A DNA stretch of 64,000 nucleotides from a bacterium (GTDB lineage: Bacteria > Vulcanimicrobiota > Vulcanimicrobiia > Vulcanimicrobiales > Vulcanimicrobiaceae): NCBI GenBank assembly GCA_021778415.1, contig JAJYCL010000007.1:1-64000 (forward strand), read 5' to 3'. A program made the translations under genes and the position numbers. The notes under the pieces are model-generated. The model was not told where the DNA came from. It saw only the letters and a program-made list of their open reading frames with translations, and searched no databases. Of the stretch, positions 37,296-47,364 are shown one piece after another; within the stretch, counting starts at the first letter, position 1; every line of letters starts with the position of its first letter.

Positions 37296-38167
37296 GACGC
37301 CTTGAGCGCAGCCCGCTGCTGATCGATTGCCGCTCGGATTTCATCCGCTAGCGGAGGGTAGGCAAGATCAAGCGATCGCAACACATGTACCACAATATCT
37401 GCAATTGCAAGCCGAGCGACCCATTTGTGATCGGCCGGAATGACATACCAGGGAATAGACTTCGTACTGGTTGCATTAAGCATCTCCTCGTATGCGACGA
37501 CGTAGTCGTCCCAAAATGGTCGTTGCGAAAGATCGCCTAGTGAGAATTTCCATTGTTTCTTAGGATCGTCCAGCCTCGATAGAAGCCGTTTTCGTTGCTC
37601 GTCATTCGAAAGATGCAAAAAACATTTAATCGGGATAATCCGGTTACGGAGCAAATATTCTTCGAAGTGATTTATATCGCGATACCGATCCTCCCAAAAC
37701 GCCTTACCCATTTTTTTTGCGACATCTTGATCATCTCCAAGAAGATTTTGATGAACGCGAGTAATTAAAACATCTTCATAATGCGAACGGTTAAAAATTC
37801 CGATTCTTCCCCGCTCCGGCAAAACGCGTGCACAGCGCCAGAGATAGTCGTGGCTGGCTTCTTCAACACTGGGTTGCCTAAAACTGTGCACACTGACGGC
37901 CTGCGCATTGACGCCGCTCATCACATGCTTGATCACACCATCCTTGCCCGCGCTATCCATGCCCTGCAAAATAAGAAGTAAGCCATACCTCTTCTGCGCA
38001 CTGAGCATATCCTGCAATGCCGCCATTTCGGAGATATCTGCCAACAATTTTTCTTCAGCGTCCACCTTGTCAAGAAAACCGCAACGATGAGCAGGGTCAA
38101 AATGCGAGAGACCTCCCGGCTTGGCGCGATCGTAACGCAATGCATTTTCAATATGCTTCATTATCAT
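37292..38167 (-). CDS. ppk2: polyphosphate kinase 2 family protein
   Basis: About 291 residues. The Walker A is in LLILQGMDSAGKDGVIKHVM, the Walker B in RIGIFNRSHYEDVL, and the lid region RNRIIPIKCFLHLS with RDINHFEEYL, as in one-domain PPK2 proteins. These transfer phosphate between polyphosphate and nucleotides; the class (ADP to ATP or AMP to ADP) cannot be fixed by eye. The start at 38167 overlaps the ATPase stop as ATGA and has GGAG four bases before; ATG at 38161 is an alternative. Its place in the operon suggests it balances nucleotide and polyphosphate pools with acetyl-phosphate metabolism. Confidence 0.93.
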   Translation of the reverse strand: MIMKHIENALRYDRAKPGGLSHFDPAHRCGFLDKVDAEEKLLADISEMAALQDMLSAQKRYGLLLILQGMDSAGKDGVIKHVMSGVNAQAVSVHSFRQPSVEEASHDYLWRCARVLPERGRIGIFNRSHYEDVLITRVHQNLLGDDQDVAKKMGKAFWEDRYRDINHFEEYLLRNRIIPIKCFLHLSNDEQRKRLLSRLDDPKKQWKFSLGDLSQRPFWDDYVVAYEEMLNATSTKSIPWYVIPADHKWVARLAIADIVVHVLRSLDLAYPPLADEIRAAIDQQRAALKAS

Positions 38168-40479
38168 GATACTCCACGGAAAAGCGGTATCTTTATGAAT
38201 AGGATGATGACGGCACAGAGTAGCAGTACTCCTGTCGTTTCTGCCAAAAGAACAGGAGGAAGTGGCTCGCAAAGAATTCCGAAAAGCGATATAAAAGCGG
38301 CCAAAAAAATTGCGAACAAGCTAGATACCATGAGCCATATAGACGGTCGAGTCGAGAAAATAACTCCACGTTCACGAATCGCCAAAACCGAGAATTGCCC
38401 CATTATCGCAATGCAATAAAAGGCAAGTGTTTGCAATTGCGCCGCATCGAGCCCCTCGTGAGACGACGCAAATAGCAGGACGAACAGGACCGTAGTAGCG
38501 GTCAGCACCGCAATCGGCACAACCGCTAAGACTAATCTCTTGACATTCCAGCGTTGAATCCCCCGAACTGCGCCAATATTATCAGTGGCGACAGCCAACG
38601 TAACAAAATCGTTTATGACGAGAAGAATGACCATCAGATCGGCGGTGAGAAAAAAACGTCCCGTAATAAAAAATGCACAACTAAGAAGAAATGTAATCTC
38701 AAAATATTTAATGATTTTGATAAGCGTATAAGTAAGCATACGCTGAAAAATCCGTCGACTTACCTCAATCGCGGGCAAAATATTGTTCAAGCCTGGTTGC
38801 GTGAGAATAACGCTAGCCGACGCTTTCGCGACATCGGTCGCATTAGATACTGCGATTCCGATATTGGCTTGTTTCAGTGCCGGTGCATCGTTAACCCCAT
38901 CGCCCGTCATTCCAACAATGTGACCATTGCGTTGTGCAGCTCGCACAATAGAAAGTTTATCATCGGGATATATCGACGCAAAAATTGTGCAATGTTCGAT
39001 CAACGAAGGATCGCGCAGCAAGTCGTCATGGTTACAGGAGTCACCGAGAATACCGACGCTTTGTGCAACCGATTTCGCCGTCTCTACGCCGTCTCCGGTA
39101 AGCATCGCAACTCGGACACCCATTGCTTCAATTGCACTAACCAGTGCCTTAGAGTCGTCGCGAGGGGGATCGGCTAACGCAATGAGCCCCACGCACTCGA
39201 CGGCCTCGGCAGCACCACATGCTACGGCAATGACGCGATATCCGCTACTCGCCAAGCTACGGACAGATGCGTCAAAATCGTTCGGTAGAATTTTGCTCAG
39301 CGATCTAATCGCTTCAGGAGCACCTTTGTACGCGATGGCAGGGACGTTGTTCCAAATGACACGCGCGGATGATCGTTTTGTCGCAGGATCAAAGGGCGTA
39401 ATATCATGAGCGCTAAACGTCGGCGTACTGCCTGGTGTCGTAAGAATTTTCGCGGCAATCGCAGAGTCGACGGGGTCCCGACTCGATGAATCCGAGGCTG
39501 CCGACGCTAAACCTAGGACGTCCGCGGCGTTCCGGTCACCAAATGGAAGAATTTTCGCAACAGCGATTTCATTTTTCGTTATGGTACCGGTCTTATCGGT
39601 AAAAAGAATACTCATAGACGCTGCATCTTCAATTGCCGTAAGCCTCGCTACAAGAACTCCATTTTGGGCAAGCTGGAGAGAACCTAGCGTCGTCGCAATG
39701 GTAAACGCAACGGGGAATGCAACGGGAACCGATGCCAATAAGAGGACGATCGCGAAAAGCGCAACATCGAAATACCCTATATGAAGACGAATGGCATCGA
39801 GCACCACAGCGGCAATGGCAATGACGCTTAGGACGCTCAAGATACGAACGAGTTGCACGATAAGCTGCTCGAGTGTGCCACTCACCTTTGCCGTACGGAC
39901 GAGTTCCGCGGTCTTACCATAGGTCGTTCGCATTCCGGTAGCGACAACGGTAGCCTCGCCTTGGCCTCGTTTTACGAGGCCACTTGCGAACAGTCGACTC
40001 CCTTCGGATACATCGCGCGGCAGCGATTCGCCGGTTATGGTCGACTCGTCTACCTCCAGCGTCCCAGAGACGACGCAGACATCGGCCGGAACGATATTTC
40101 CGATATCAAGATGGATCAAATCCCCCGGTACCAATTCGGCCGCCGAAAGCGTCTGCCAGCGATCGTCCCTATAGGTCCTTGCCTGGACGACGATCGCCTT
40201 TCGCAAGAGTGCAACGGCATTCTCTGTGCGCGCTTCTTGCAGTCTCGATAATGTCGCGTTGAACAAGAGCAAAAATAAGATGCCCACAGCATCGGGGTAG
40301 CGACCGGTCGCAAGTGTCATGACAATGACCACTTCCAGCATCCATGGTATCGGACCCCAAAGTTTTATGAAGAAAGAAAGCCACGGCCGAGTCCGCTCAA
40401 GAGGAATCTCGTTGCGCCCATATTTTTTTAAAAGTTCGGACGCCTGAGCACTCGAGAGACCGGTTACTTGTGAATTCAC
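38164..40479 (-). CDS. P-type H+-ATPase (P3A, plasma-membrane proton pump type)
   Basis: 771 residues. The phosphorylated Asp is in FTDKTGTITKNE, TGES is present as TITGESLP, and the hinge reads MTGDGVNDAPALKQANIGIAVSNATDVAKASA. Membrane segment 4 is SVPVAFPVAF, which is the proton-pump form (PVALP/PVAFP) and not the calcium or heavy-metal form. No regulatory C-terminal autoinhibitory tail like that of plant pumps is present. It would expel protons using ATP. Start GTG at 40479, 15 bases after the phosphoketolase stop. Coupling to acid-producing enzymes in the same operon suggests a role in pH homeostasis or membrane energisation. Confidence 0.93.
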   Translation of the reverse strand: MNSQVTGLSSAQASELLKKYGRNEIPLERTRPWLSFFIKLWGPIPWMLEVVIVMTLATGRYPDAVGILFLLLFNATLSRLQEARTENAVALLRKAIVVQARTYRDDRWQTLSAAELVPGDLIHLDIGNIVPADVCVVSGTLEVDESTITGESLPRDVSEGSRLFASGLVKRGQGEATVVATGMRTTYGKTAELVRTAKVSGTLEQLIVQLVRILSVLSVIAIAAVVLDAIRLHIGYFDVALFAIVLLLASVPVAFPVAFTIATTLGSLQLAQNGVLVARLTAIEDAASMSILFTDKTGTITKNEIAVAKILPFGDRNAADVLGLASAASDSSSRDPVDSAIAAKILTTPGSTPTFSAHDITPFDPATKRSSARVIWNNVPAIAYKGAPEAIRSLSKILPNDFDASVRSLASSGYRVIAVACGAAEAVECVGLIALADPPRDDSKALVSAIEAMGVRVAMLTGDGVETAKSVAQSVGILGDSCNHDDLLRDPSLIEHCTIFASIYPDDKLSIVRAAQRNGHIVGMTGDGVNDAPALKQANIGIAVSNATDVAKASASVILTQPGLNNILPAIEVSRRIFQRMLTYTLIKIIKYFEITFLLSCAFFITGRFFLTADLMVILLVINDFVTLAVATDNIGAVRGIQRWNVKRLVLAVVPIAVLTATTVLFVLLFASSHEGLDAAQLQTLAFYCIAIMGQFSVLAIRERGVIFSTRPSIWLMVSSLFAIFLAAFISLFGILCEPLPPVLLAETTGVLLLCAVIILFIKIPLFRGVS

Positions 40480-40494
40480 CGTGAGAAATCGGGT

Positions 40495-42846
40495 CTAGAC
40501 ACTTCCGAGCCACCGCCACCCAAGTATCTCCGGTAAGTCATCACCGACGCGCTCAATATACTCTTTGTGGGTTATCAGCATATCGCGAATTTTTTGTAGC
40601 ACATGGTCTGCGCGCCCTCCAAGTCGCGGGATTCGTTGCACTGCATCTTGCGCCAAATGAAACCGATCAAGCCGATTTCTGACGGTCATATCAAACGGCG
40701 TGGTCGTGCTTCCTTCCTCTTGATACCCATGCACGTGAAAATTCCGATGATTCGTTCGCTTGTATGTGAGCCGATGAATCAGGGCGGGATAACCATGAAA
40801 GGCAAAGATTACCGGTGCGTGAGTTGTAAACAGCGCATTAAAGGTCGCGTGATCTAAGCCATGCGGATGATTTTCGGGAGATTCCAACGCGAGCAAATCG
40901 ACAACATTCACAACGCGAATCAAAACTTCAGGAAGATGTTCTTGCAAAAAAGCGACAGCGGCAAGCGTCTCGAGCGTTGGAACATCGCCCGCACATGCCA
41001 TAACGACATCCGGCTCGGCGCCGTCATCATTACTTGCCCAGTCCCAAATACCGGCGCCAATCGTACAATGTCGGACGGCGGCCTCCATACTTAACCACTG
41101 CCACTCCGGCTGCTTGCCGGCAACTATCACATTGACGTAATCTCGACTTCGTAGGCAATGATCGGTAACAGAAAGCAACGTATTAGCATCCGGCGGCAAA
41201 TACACACGGACAACATCGGACTTCTTATTCACGACGTGGTCGATAAAACCCGGATCCTGATGACTAAAGCCGTTATTATCCTGTCGCCAAACGTGAGACG
41301 TCAGCAAATAATTTAACGACGCGATGGGGCGACGCCACGGTATTTCACGCGTCGTTTTCAACCATTTTGCGTGCTGGTTAAACATGGAATCGATTATGTG
41401 TATAAAAGCTTCGTAACACGGGAAGAGACCATGCCTGCCTGTCAAAAGGTATCCCTCAAGCCAACCTTGGCAGAGATGCTCACTGAGGACTTCCATAACA
41501 CGACCATCGGCGGAAACATGGTCATCCGAGGGATAAATTTGAGCCGTTGAGCAACGATCGGTAGTTTCAAAAAGCGCCGATAGCCTATTCGAATTTGTTT
41601 CATCCGGTGACATGATGCGGAATCGCTCGGGATTCTCACGCATGATGTCGCGAAGAAATTGCCCCATCACTCGTGTCGATTCTGCGGACACCGCGCCGGG
41701 TTTCGGAACGTCAACGGCATAATCCGCAAATTTCGGCAAAGCTAAATTCTTTAACAGGAGCCCGCCGTTGGCATGCGGATTCGCTCCCATGCGCCGCTCA
41801 CCGCTAGGTGCAAGGTTCGCTAGCTCCGGAACTAGCGCGCCCGACTCATCGAAAAGTTCATCGGGCCGGTAGCTTCGCATCCAGGATTCAAGAATCGCCA
41901 AATGTCCGGAATTCTCGCGCACCTGAAGTACGGGAACTTGATGCGAACGAAAAGTACCCTCGATTTCTAGGCCATCGACAATTTTTGGGCCCGTCCACCC
42001 CTTCGGCGTGCGAAGAATAATCATCGGCCAGATTGGGCGGTGATCGAACCCGCTTGTCCGAGCCTGCTTTTGAATCGCACGAATTCCCGAAATGACCTTT
42101 TCAAGAGCCGCAGCCATACAATCATGCATTAGCAACGGGTCATCGCCTTGAACAAAAATTGGATCGTAGCCATAACCAACGAAAAGATTGCGCAATTCTT
42201 CTTCGGGGATTCGCGCAAGAATTGTTGGCCCAGAAATTTTGTACCCGTTGAGATGGAGTATCGGTAGCACTGCTCCGTCGCGCGTTGGATTGAGAAACTT
42301 ATTGGAATGCCAACTCGCCGCTAACGCCCCAGTCTCCGCTTCCCCGTCCCCGACAACAACGCAAGCGAGTAAATCGGGATTATCAAAGACGGCGCCATAG
42401 GCATGCGCTACGGAATAACCGAGCTCACCGCCTTCGTTTATCGATCCGGGAGTCTGGGCGGAAGCGTGACTCGGTACGCCACCCGGAAAGGAAAACTGCT
42501 TAAAGAGGCGCCCAATTCCCAACTCGTTTTGCGGAACATCTGGATACAGCTCGCTATATGATCCTTCGAGATACGTGTTTGCGAGAACTGCGGGCCCCCC
42601 GTGCCCCGGACCCGCAAGAAAAATCATATCGAGGTCATATTGCTTAATCATGCGGTTGAGATGCGCATAAACGAAATTTAACCCTGATGTCGTGCCCCAA
42701 TGCCCGAGTAACCGTGGCTTAATATCTGCCGGCGAAAGAGGGCGACGAAGGAGAGGATTCGTATCAAGCAAGTAAATCTGCCCGACACTTAAATAATTAG
42801 CAGCCCGCCAATAGGCATCGATCAATTTCCGTGATGCGATTTCCAT
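40495..42846 (-). CDS. xfp: phosphoketolase (xylulose-5-phosphate/fructose-6-phosphate)
   Basis: 783 residues from ATG at 42846, normal length. [20 protein letters not shown] and [15 protein letters not shown] are the two PROSITE-type phosphoketolase signatures, and [24 protein letters not shown] binds thiamine diphosphate and magnesium. The enzyme splits xylulose-5-phosphate (or fructose-6-phosphate) with phosphate into acetyl-phosphate and glyceraldehyde-3-phosphate (or erythrose-4-phosphate). It heads a five-gene operon with a proton ATPase, PPK2, acetate kinase and a phosphotransacetylase. The gene starts 57 bases from the divergent glycosyltransferase gene; the space is A+T-rich. Confidence 0.97.
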   Translation of the reverse strand: MEIASRKLIDAYWRAANYLSVGQIYLLDTNPLLRRPLSPADIKPRLLGHWGTTSGLNFVYAHLNRMIKQYDLDMIFLAGPGHGGPAVLANTYLEGSYSELYPDVPQNELGIGRLFKQFSFPGGVPSHASAQTPGSINEGGELGYSVAHAYGAVFDNPDLLACVVVGDGEAETGALAASWHSNKFLNPTRDGAVLPILHLNGYKISGPTILARIPEEELRNLFVGYGYDPIFVQGDDPLLMHDCMAAALEKVISGIRAIQKQARTSGFDHRPIWPMIILRTPKGWTGPKIVDGLEIEGTFRSHQVPVLQVRENSGHLAILESWMRSYRPDELFDESGALVPELANLAPSGERRMGANPHANGGLLLKNLALPKFADYAVDVPKPGAVSAESTRVMGQFLRDIMRENPERFRIMSPDETNSNRLSALFETTDRCSTAQIYPSDDHVSADGRVMEVLSEHLCQGWLEGYLLTGRHGLFPCYEAFIHIIDSMFNQHAKWLKTTREIPWRRPIASLNYLLTSHVWRQDNNGFSHQDPGFIDHVVNKKSDVVRVYLPPDANTLLSVTDHCLRSRDYVNVIVAGKQPEWQWLSMEAAVRHCTIGAGIWDWASNDDGAEPDVVMACAGDVPTLETLAAVAFLQEHLPEVLIRVVNVVDLLALESPENHPHGLDHATFNALFTTHAPVIFAFHGYPALIHRLTYKRTNHRNFHVHGYQEEGSTTTPFDMTVRNRLDRFHLAQDAVQRIPRLGGRADHVLQKIRDMLITHKEYIERVGDDLPEILGWRWLGSV

Positions 42847-42902
42847 GCGGCGAAGTATACCATGAAATATACGCAGAAATAAGGAAGATCGAATCGGAAC
42901 GT

Positions 42903-43841
42903 ATGCAGCCTCGGCACCCAATGCCCCGTATGCTCTTTATTCGCGATTACCAAGGTTATAACGGGGGCCATCGCAAGGTTTTTGACTACATTTCCCACGT
43001 TGCCGCAATGGGACAATTCCTGCCTGCACTTTACTGCACGAAAGCAAGCGTCCCCATTCCATCGCATTATCTTCCCCACGACCTCGAAATACTCAAAGAC
43101 ATAAGTGTTTCGGACGCATATTTCGTCGCTGGAAACGATTGGGTCCAACTTGATCACGCGGGAATCGACACCACAACGTCACCTGTTATTAATCTTATTC
43201 AGGGCCTTCGGCATGCCAATCCGGATTCGACACAGTATAGGTTTCTTGATCGACCGGCACTGCGCATATGTGTTAGCGACGTTGTCGCCGACGCAATTCG
43301 ATCGACGGACCGCGTAAATGGACCAATTTGCGTGAATTACAACGGCATCGCCCCCCTTTCTCGATTTATACCTTCATCACGAACTTGTGATGTATTTATC
43401 GCTGGTGCAAAAAACCCGGATCTTGCACGCCGCGTAGCAGCACTTGCGCAAGAGCGAGGCATATCTCTTGATTTGCTTACTGATTTTATCGACCAAAGGC
43501 AATTTCTTCGACGCATGGCTTCGGCAAAGATTGCCCTGACGCTACCGCTGCCAATTGACGGTTTTTTTCTACCGGGACTTGAAGCCATGGCGCTTGGGTG
43601 CATCGCAGTTGTTCCAGATTGCCCAGGGGCTCGCAGCTATTGCATCGATGGAAAAACCGGATTTACTCCAACAGCAGACGAGAATGCAATTTTAACAACG
43701 ATTCAAGCGATACTTGCCGATGCTGAGCGAGCCAGTAAAATTCGAAATGAGGCGAAGCGAATCGTTCAGGAACATTCAATTTCGCGAGAACGAAAAATGT
43801 TTTCAAAATTTTTGTCCGAGCATTTTAAGAGATTTTTATGA
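42903..43841 (+). CDS. glycosyltransferase (GT4-like, GT-B fold)
   Basis: About 312 residues. The C-terminal half shows the GT-B donor-binding pattern: [43 protein letters not shown], with the E of the EX7E motif in PGLEAMALG, and a DG(K/E)TGF loop. The N-terminal half ([22 protein letters not shown]) has the GGxxK-like acceptor side start. The length is on the short side for GT4. Start ATG at 42903, with further ATGs at 42921 and 42930. It is the first of three genes coupled by ATGA/GTGA overlaps, and the region is richer in A+T than its neighbours. Confidence 0.8.
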   Translation: MQPRHPMPRMLFIRDYQGYNGGHRKVFDYISHVAAMGQFLPALYCTKASVPIPSHYLPHDLEILKDISVSDAYFVAGNDWVQLDHAGIDTTTSPVINLIQGLRHANPDSTQYRFLDRPALRICVSDVVADAIRSTDRVNGPICVNYNGIAPLSRFIPSSRTCDVFIAGAKNPDLARRVAALAQERGISLDLLTDFIDQRQFLRRMASAKIALTLPLPIDGFFLPGLEAMALGCIAVVPDCPGARSYCIDGKTGFTPTADENAILTTIQAILADAERASKIRNEAKRIVQEHSISRERKMFSKFLSEHFKRFL

Positions 43842-44728
43842 AACCTAGCAACCATATTTTTGTCGTTGTAGCCCATCAAGATGACTGGCAGATATTTTTC
43901 GGTCATACACTCTATCATTACGTTCGCGATCCACAAAAAAACATCGTCATTGTTGTGATAACAGCGGGTGATGCCGGAGATTCTGGAGCACATTGGAAAT
44001 CTCGTTTATCCGGAGCTGTAATTTCTATCGCTCGAGCTCTTCCATCCTGGAGTCCATACGCACTCGACGAGCGCCCGTCGGCAGAATTACCCTCGTCATT
44101 TCAAATTGCATATCGCCACAGCATGATCGAGGGAAAAAATATTCTCTCGTGTGAAATTCAAGGAACATTGTCTGCGACAATTTCTCTTAAATTTCTTCAT
44201 CTTCCTGATGGGGGAGTCTCGGGTTATGGTTTTTCGCCGAATTTTGCTTCCCTTTTACACTTAAAAACAGAATCGCAGCCCCTGCAAACACTTTGGCCCG
44301 AGCACAAACCAAGCACGTATACGACGTGGGAAGAGCTTCAACATACGGTAGGAAAAATAATCGATGACGAACTACCCACGACGGATACGAATGCGCCCAT
44401 TTACGCGGCAGATCCTGACCCGATAGTAAACCCGGACGATCATATCGATCATCGATTAACATCCGAGTTGGTCGCGCAACTCATTAAGACACGTCCAAAC
44501 CTCATTCCACATTGGCATGCAATGTATTGCATAGCCTCCAAAGCGAAAAACCTCGCGCCTGAGGACGAGCGACTCCAACGGACGGCAATTTTCGCATATG
44601 GCGCAGGGTATAGCGCAACTGCTGCCGGATTCGGCGAGAAATGGCGCACCGGTTGGGAACGGGAATATCTCGCATTTTCTGGGCGATATTACCCGACGAA
44701 CCGCACTGACGAGAGTAAACCTGAGTGA
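43838..44728 (+). CDS. PIG-L family deacetylase
   Basis: 296 residues. VVVAHQDDWQIFFGHTLYHYV is the AHxDD zinc motif of the LmbE/PIG-L family at residues 11-16, and DDHIDHRLTSELV supplies the HxxH ligand near residue 208. These zinc enzymes remove acetyl groups from N-acetylglucosamine-type sugars on lipid or small-molecule carriers. The usual AHPDDE has become AHQDDW, so the last acidic residue of the motif is replaced by Trp; activity should be checked. Start ATG overlaps the glycosyltransferase stop (ATGA). It likely acts on the product of that transferase. Confidence 0.82.
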   Translation: MKPSNHIFVVVAHQDDWQIFFGHTLYHYVRDPQKNIVIVVITAGDAGDSGAHWKSRLSGAVISIARALPSWSPYALDERPSAELPSSFQIAYRHSMIEGKNILSCEIQGTLSATISLKFLHLPDGGVSGYGFSPNFASLLHLKTESQPLQTLWPEHKPSTYTTWEELQHTVGKIIDDELPTTDTNAPIYAADPDPIVNPDDHIDHRLTSELVAQLIKTRPNLIPHWHAMYCIASKAKNLAPEDERLQRTAIFAYGAGYSATAAGFGEKWRTGWEREYLAFSGRYYPTNRTDESKPE

Positions 44729-46002
44729 AACCCTGCATAGAAACATCGATTATTGAAAGCGCCGATGAAATTGCGGCGCAATTCTACTCCGCGCAGCCGT
44801 TTAAACATGTCGTTCTCGAGAATTTCTTCAGGGAAGATGTGGCAAGAAGCCTCGTCGCGGAATTTCCATACGCGCCGGAAAATGGGGTCAAAAATTCATA
44901 TGGAGCTCCAGGAGACAAAATTGTTCATTCGGATTTAACGAATCTGGGCCCGACCTTTCGGGAAATAGACACATATTTTAGTGCGCAGACAACGCTTGAC
45001 TGGCTCGCCACTATTACGGGCATTCCGGATATTCTTTACGATCCAAGCAATTACGGTGGTGGCCTTCACGAAAACTGCGACAACCGAGATCTCCGACCTC
45101 ATGTCGATTTTAATTTTCACCCTGTAACAAAATTGCATCGTCGGCTCAATCTCATCGTCTATCTCAACGATCCGTGGAAGAGCGATTGGGGTGGCTCCTT
45201 ACAACTTTACGCCGATCCAAGAAATCACCAGGAATCGCCCGTTTCCTATGAGCCCCTTTTTAATCGATGCGTCCTTTTTGCAACATATGAGGCCTCATGG
45301 CATGGATTCGATCGTTTGTGCTTCCCGAAAGACGGGGTGTACCGGTCTCGTAAATCGCTTTCATTGTATTTTTATACAGCAGAACGCCCAAGCACCGATA
45401 TTTACCGGGAACACACGACTTTTTTCATTCCAAGACCCTTTCCGGCGAAATACGCCGCGGGATATACCATTACAAGGGAGGACGAGTGCGACCTTACCGA
45501 TCTAATAGGTCAGCGCGATCACCTTATCGAGCTTTACCAAGGCGAGCAAGGGCGACAAGATGAGTCTTCATCAGAACTTGCGCAGCTACGCATACTGGTT
45601 AGCCAATTGCGGAAATCTCAACATGTTCCAACGATGGGCTATGTTAGGACCATAGAAACCATTAAATCTGGCTACTCCGATGGCTGGTGCGAGCGAGCGT
45701 TTTCGTTTCGAATTTGCGCAGAGCGGCCGGTTTCTGGTATCTCGCTTTCGATTCGCATCCCTGAGGGCATGCCTCAGGACGGACAAATTACGGTTTCCAT
45801 AGATAAAAAAGATAGTGTATCGTCGTTCGTTGCGCCCGGAACGCTCACATTAGATATTGCGCACACGCTTGAAACCAATACGATTGCCGAAATCTCCATT
45901 CGAAGCACGCACACGGTCAATCACTATCAACTTGGCATAAGCAAGGATCAACGCAATCTGGGTTTCTACTTAGAACGCGTTATTTTCGACCATACTGGTT
46001 AG
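44725..46002 (+). CDS. Fe(II)/2-oxoglutarate oxygenase with C-terminal beta-sandwich
   Basis: 425 residues from GTG at 44725, overlapping the deacetylase stop (GTGA). The first 255 residues are a prolyl-4-hydroxylase-like double-stranded beta-helix: the metal motif is HVDFNFHP (HxD), followed by LNLIVYLNDPWKSDWGGSLQLY, the distal His in SWHGFDR and an Arg/Lys for 2-oxoglutarate in SRKSLSLYFYT. A short coiled-coil linker follows at about 265-300. Residues 310-425 form a beta-rich domain (GYSDGWCERAFSF...) of a type found next to surface-glycan enzymes. It would hydroxylate a sugar or protein side chain; the substrate is unknown. Confidence 0.82.
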   Translation: MKPCIETSIIESADEIAAQFYSAQPFKHVVLENFFREDVARSLVAEFPYAPENGVKNSYGAPGDKIVHSDLTNLGPTFREIDTYFSAQTTLDWLATITGIPDILYDPSNYGGGLHENCDNRDLRPHVDFNFHPVTKLHRRLNLIVYLNDPWKSDWGGSLQLYADPRNHQESPVSYEPLFNRCVLFATYEASWHGFDRLCFPKDGVYRSRKSLSLYFYTAERPSTDIYREHTTFFIPRPFPAKYAAGYTITREDECDLTDLIGQRDHLIELYQGEQGRQDESSSELAQLRILVSQLRKSQHVPTMGYVRTIETIKSGYSDGWCERAFSFRICAERPVSGISLSIRIPEGMPQDGQITVSIDKKDSVSSFVAPGTLTLDIAHTLETNTIAEISIRSTHTVNHYQLGISKDQRNLGFYLERVIFDHTG

Positions 46003-46015
46003 GTAGGAAAAAATC

Positions 46016-46684
46016 ATGTTTGACCTTGACGCATATCGAGATTTCGGGCACTCTTGCACACTACGGGCCCTGTTTCCGGGGCAAGCGAGTGAGCTCTTAG
46101 CAACGATTGATCGCGACGTTCTCTCGAACGACGGGCCGGATGTTCGTTCTCGAACACAGTCTCGCCATCTTGATTCAGCGGCGCTCGCAAAACTGTGCAA
46201 CTCGCCAAGTATTACGAGTGCCGTCCATGACGTGCTTGGTCCGCACATCGTTCTTTGGCGCTCAAATATTTTCAATAAGCTTCCCGGGGCACCAGAGCTC
46301 CCCTGGCATCGAGACTCCAGCATTTGGCGAGATCTTCTTACGCCCATGGTCAACGTTACGGCATGGGTCGCGCTTACTTCGACAACTTTATCGAACGGAT
46401 GCATAGAATTTATACCAGGCTCTCATCGCGTGACGTATCGCAATGAGCGCTTCAATCAACAGTATCCGCAACTGCCGGAGGAGGAAACGGACCGGAGTCT
46501 TTCTATTCCACTGGAACCGGGCCAATTTATCCTATTCGATTCCACTACCTTGCATCGGTCAGGTCCAAATTTATCAAATGAGCGACGATTAGGTGTTGCA
46601 ATTCGGTTCACTCTACCGACGGTCAAAATCTGTCAAGACCAGAGACTTTTTGATGGATATAAGTCGATTAGCATTCAGCGCTAG
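46016..46684 (+). CDS. phytanoyl-CoA dioxygenase (PhyH) family protein
   Basis: 222 residues, ATG at 46016 preceded by AGGTAGG. The metal site is WHRDSSIW (HxD) with a distal His in LHRSGPNLSNERRLGVAIRFT, whose Arg would bind 2-oxoglutarate. ALTSTTLSNGCIEFIPGSH is the typical PhyH core. PhyH proteins in bacterial glycan and natural-product clusters hydroxylate, epoxidise or desaturate small substrates. It is the second Fe/2-oxoglutarate oxygenase in this operon; the two are not close paralogues. Its stop overlaps the convergent sulfotransferase stop by four bases. Confidence 0.88.
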   Translation: MFDLDAYRDFGHSCTLRALFPGQASELLATIDRDVLSNDGPDVRSRTQSRHLDSAALAKLCNSPSITSAVHDVLGPHIVLWRSNIFNKLPGAPELPWHRDSSIWRDLLTPMVNVTAWVALTSTTLSNGCIEFIPGSHRVTYRNERFNQQYPQLPEEETDRSLSIPLEPGQFILFDSTTLHRSGPNLSNERRLGVAIRFTLPTVKICQDQRLFDGYKSISIQR

Positions 46685-47364
46685 AATAAGTACTTAAAAC
46701 GATCAATATCGCGAGCAAAATGCTTACTCACGATGTCCCGTGTTGTTTTGGTATAATAGGTCGCATAATTATTGTGCTCGGATCGATTTTCGTGTGGCAA
46801 CCGCAATTCTACGCCAATTCGTCGAGAGATATAGGCCAGATCGTTTCCATAATTCTCGAATCGCCCAATAAAATCAACCGCATTTTGACCATATTTATCT
46901 TCGATAAACGAAGACATATCGCACCGAACTGCGCAGAACCCGTTCACGAAATTCTCGAAAGAATCAGATCGTTGAACAAACGCTTGGATATCTGGTTCGA
47001 GCGGGTACTGAACGGGCAAAAAATTCATTTTTGCAAAATGATAGGACGATACAACCAAATCCCATGGGTTTCGCACAAAAGCGAACCGGAAAAACTCCTT
47101 CCATTTGTTTGTTCCCAATAACATTTGGAGAACTTGAGCTGGAAGATGTTGCTGGGGAAACTCCGTCAGCGTTGAAAGCGGAAAACATTTTCGTAACGCC
47201 TGCAGTATGTCTGCCAAATCGGGCCGGCCGTAGATGAGATCCCAAAGCCCGCGTTCTTCGAACGTAAAATCGATTGCCGCAGATCGCATCGCCTGAACAA
47301 GGGATGTCCCTCCCGTTTTCGGGATATGGATATATGCGAAACGACAGTTTTCGGAAATCGGCAT
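46681..47364 (-). CDS. sulfotransferase family protein (family 2 type)
   Basis: 227 residues. YIHIPKTGGTSLVQAM is the 5'-phosphosulfate-binding loop for PAPS, with Lys, Thr and Gly as in heparan-sulfate-type sulfotransferases, and FAFVRNPWDLVVSSYHF is the 3'-phosphate-binding block. This pattern is the sulfotransferase family 2/6 of polysaccharide sulfation. It would add sulfate to a sugar chain, possibly that built by the convergent cluster. The ATG overlaps the stop of the upstream hydrolase by one base (TAATG). PAPS synthesis genes are not seen in the window. Confidence 0.85.
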   Translation of the reverse strand: MPISENCRFAYIHIPKTGGTSLVQAMRSAAIDFTFEERGLWDLIYGRPDLADILQALRKCFPLSTLTEFPQQHLPAQVLQMLLGTNKWKEFFRFAFVRNPWDLVVSSYHFAKMNFLPVQYPLEPDIQAFVQRSDSFENFVNGFCAVRCDMSSFIEDKYGQNAVDFIGRFENYGNDLAYISRRIGVELRLPHENRSEHNNYATYYTKTTRDIVSKHFARDIDRFKYLF

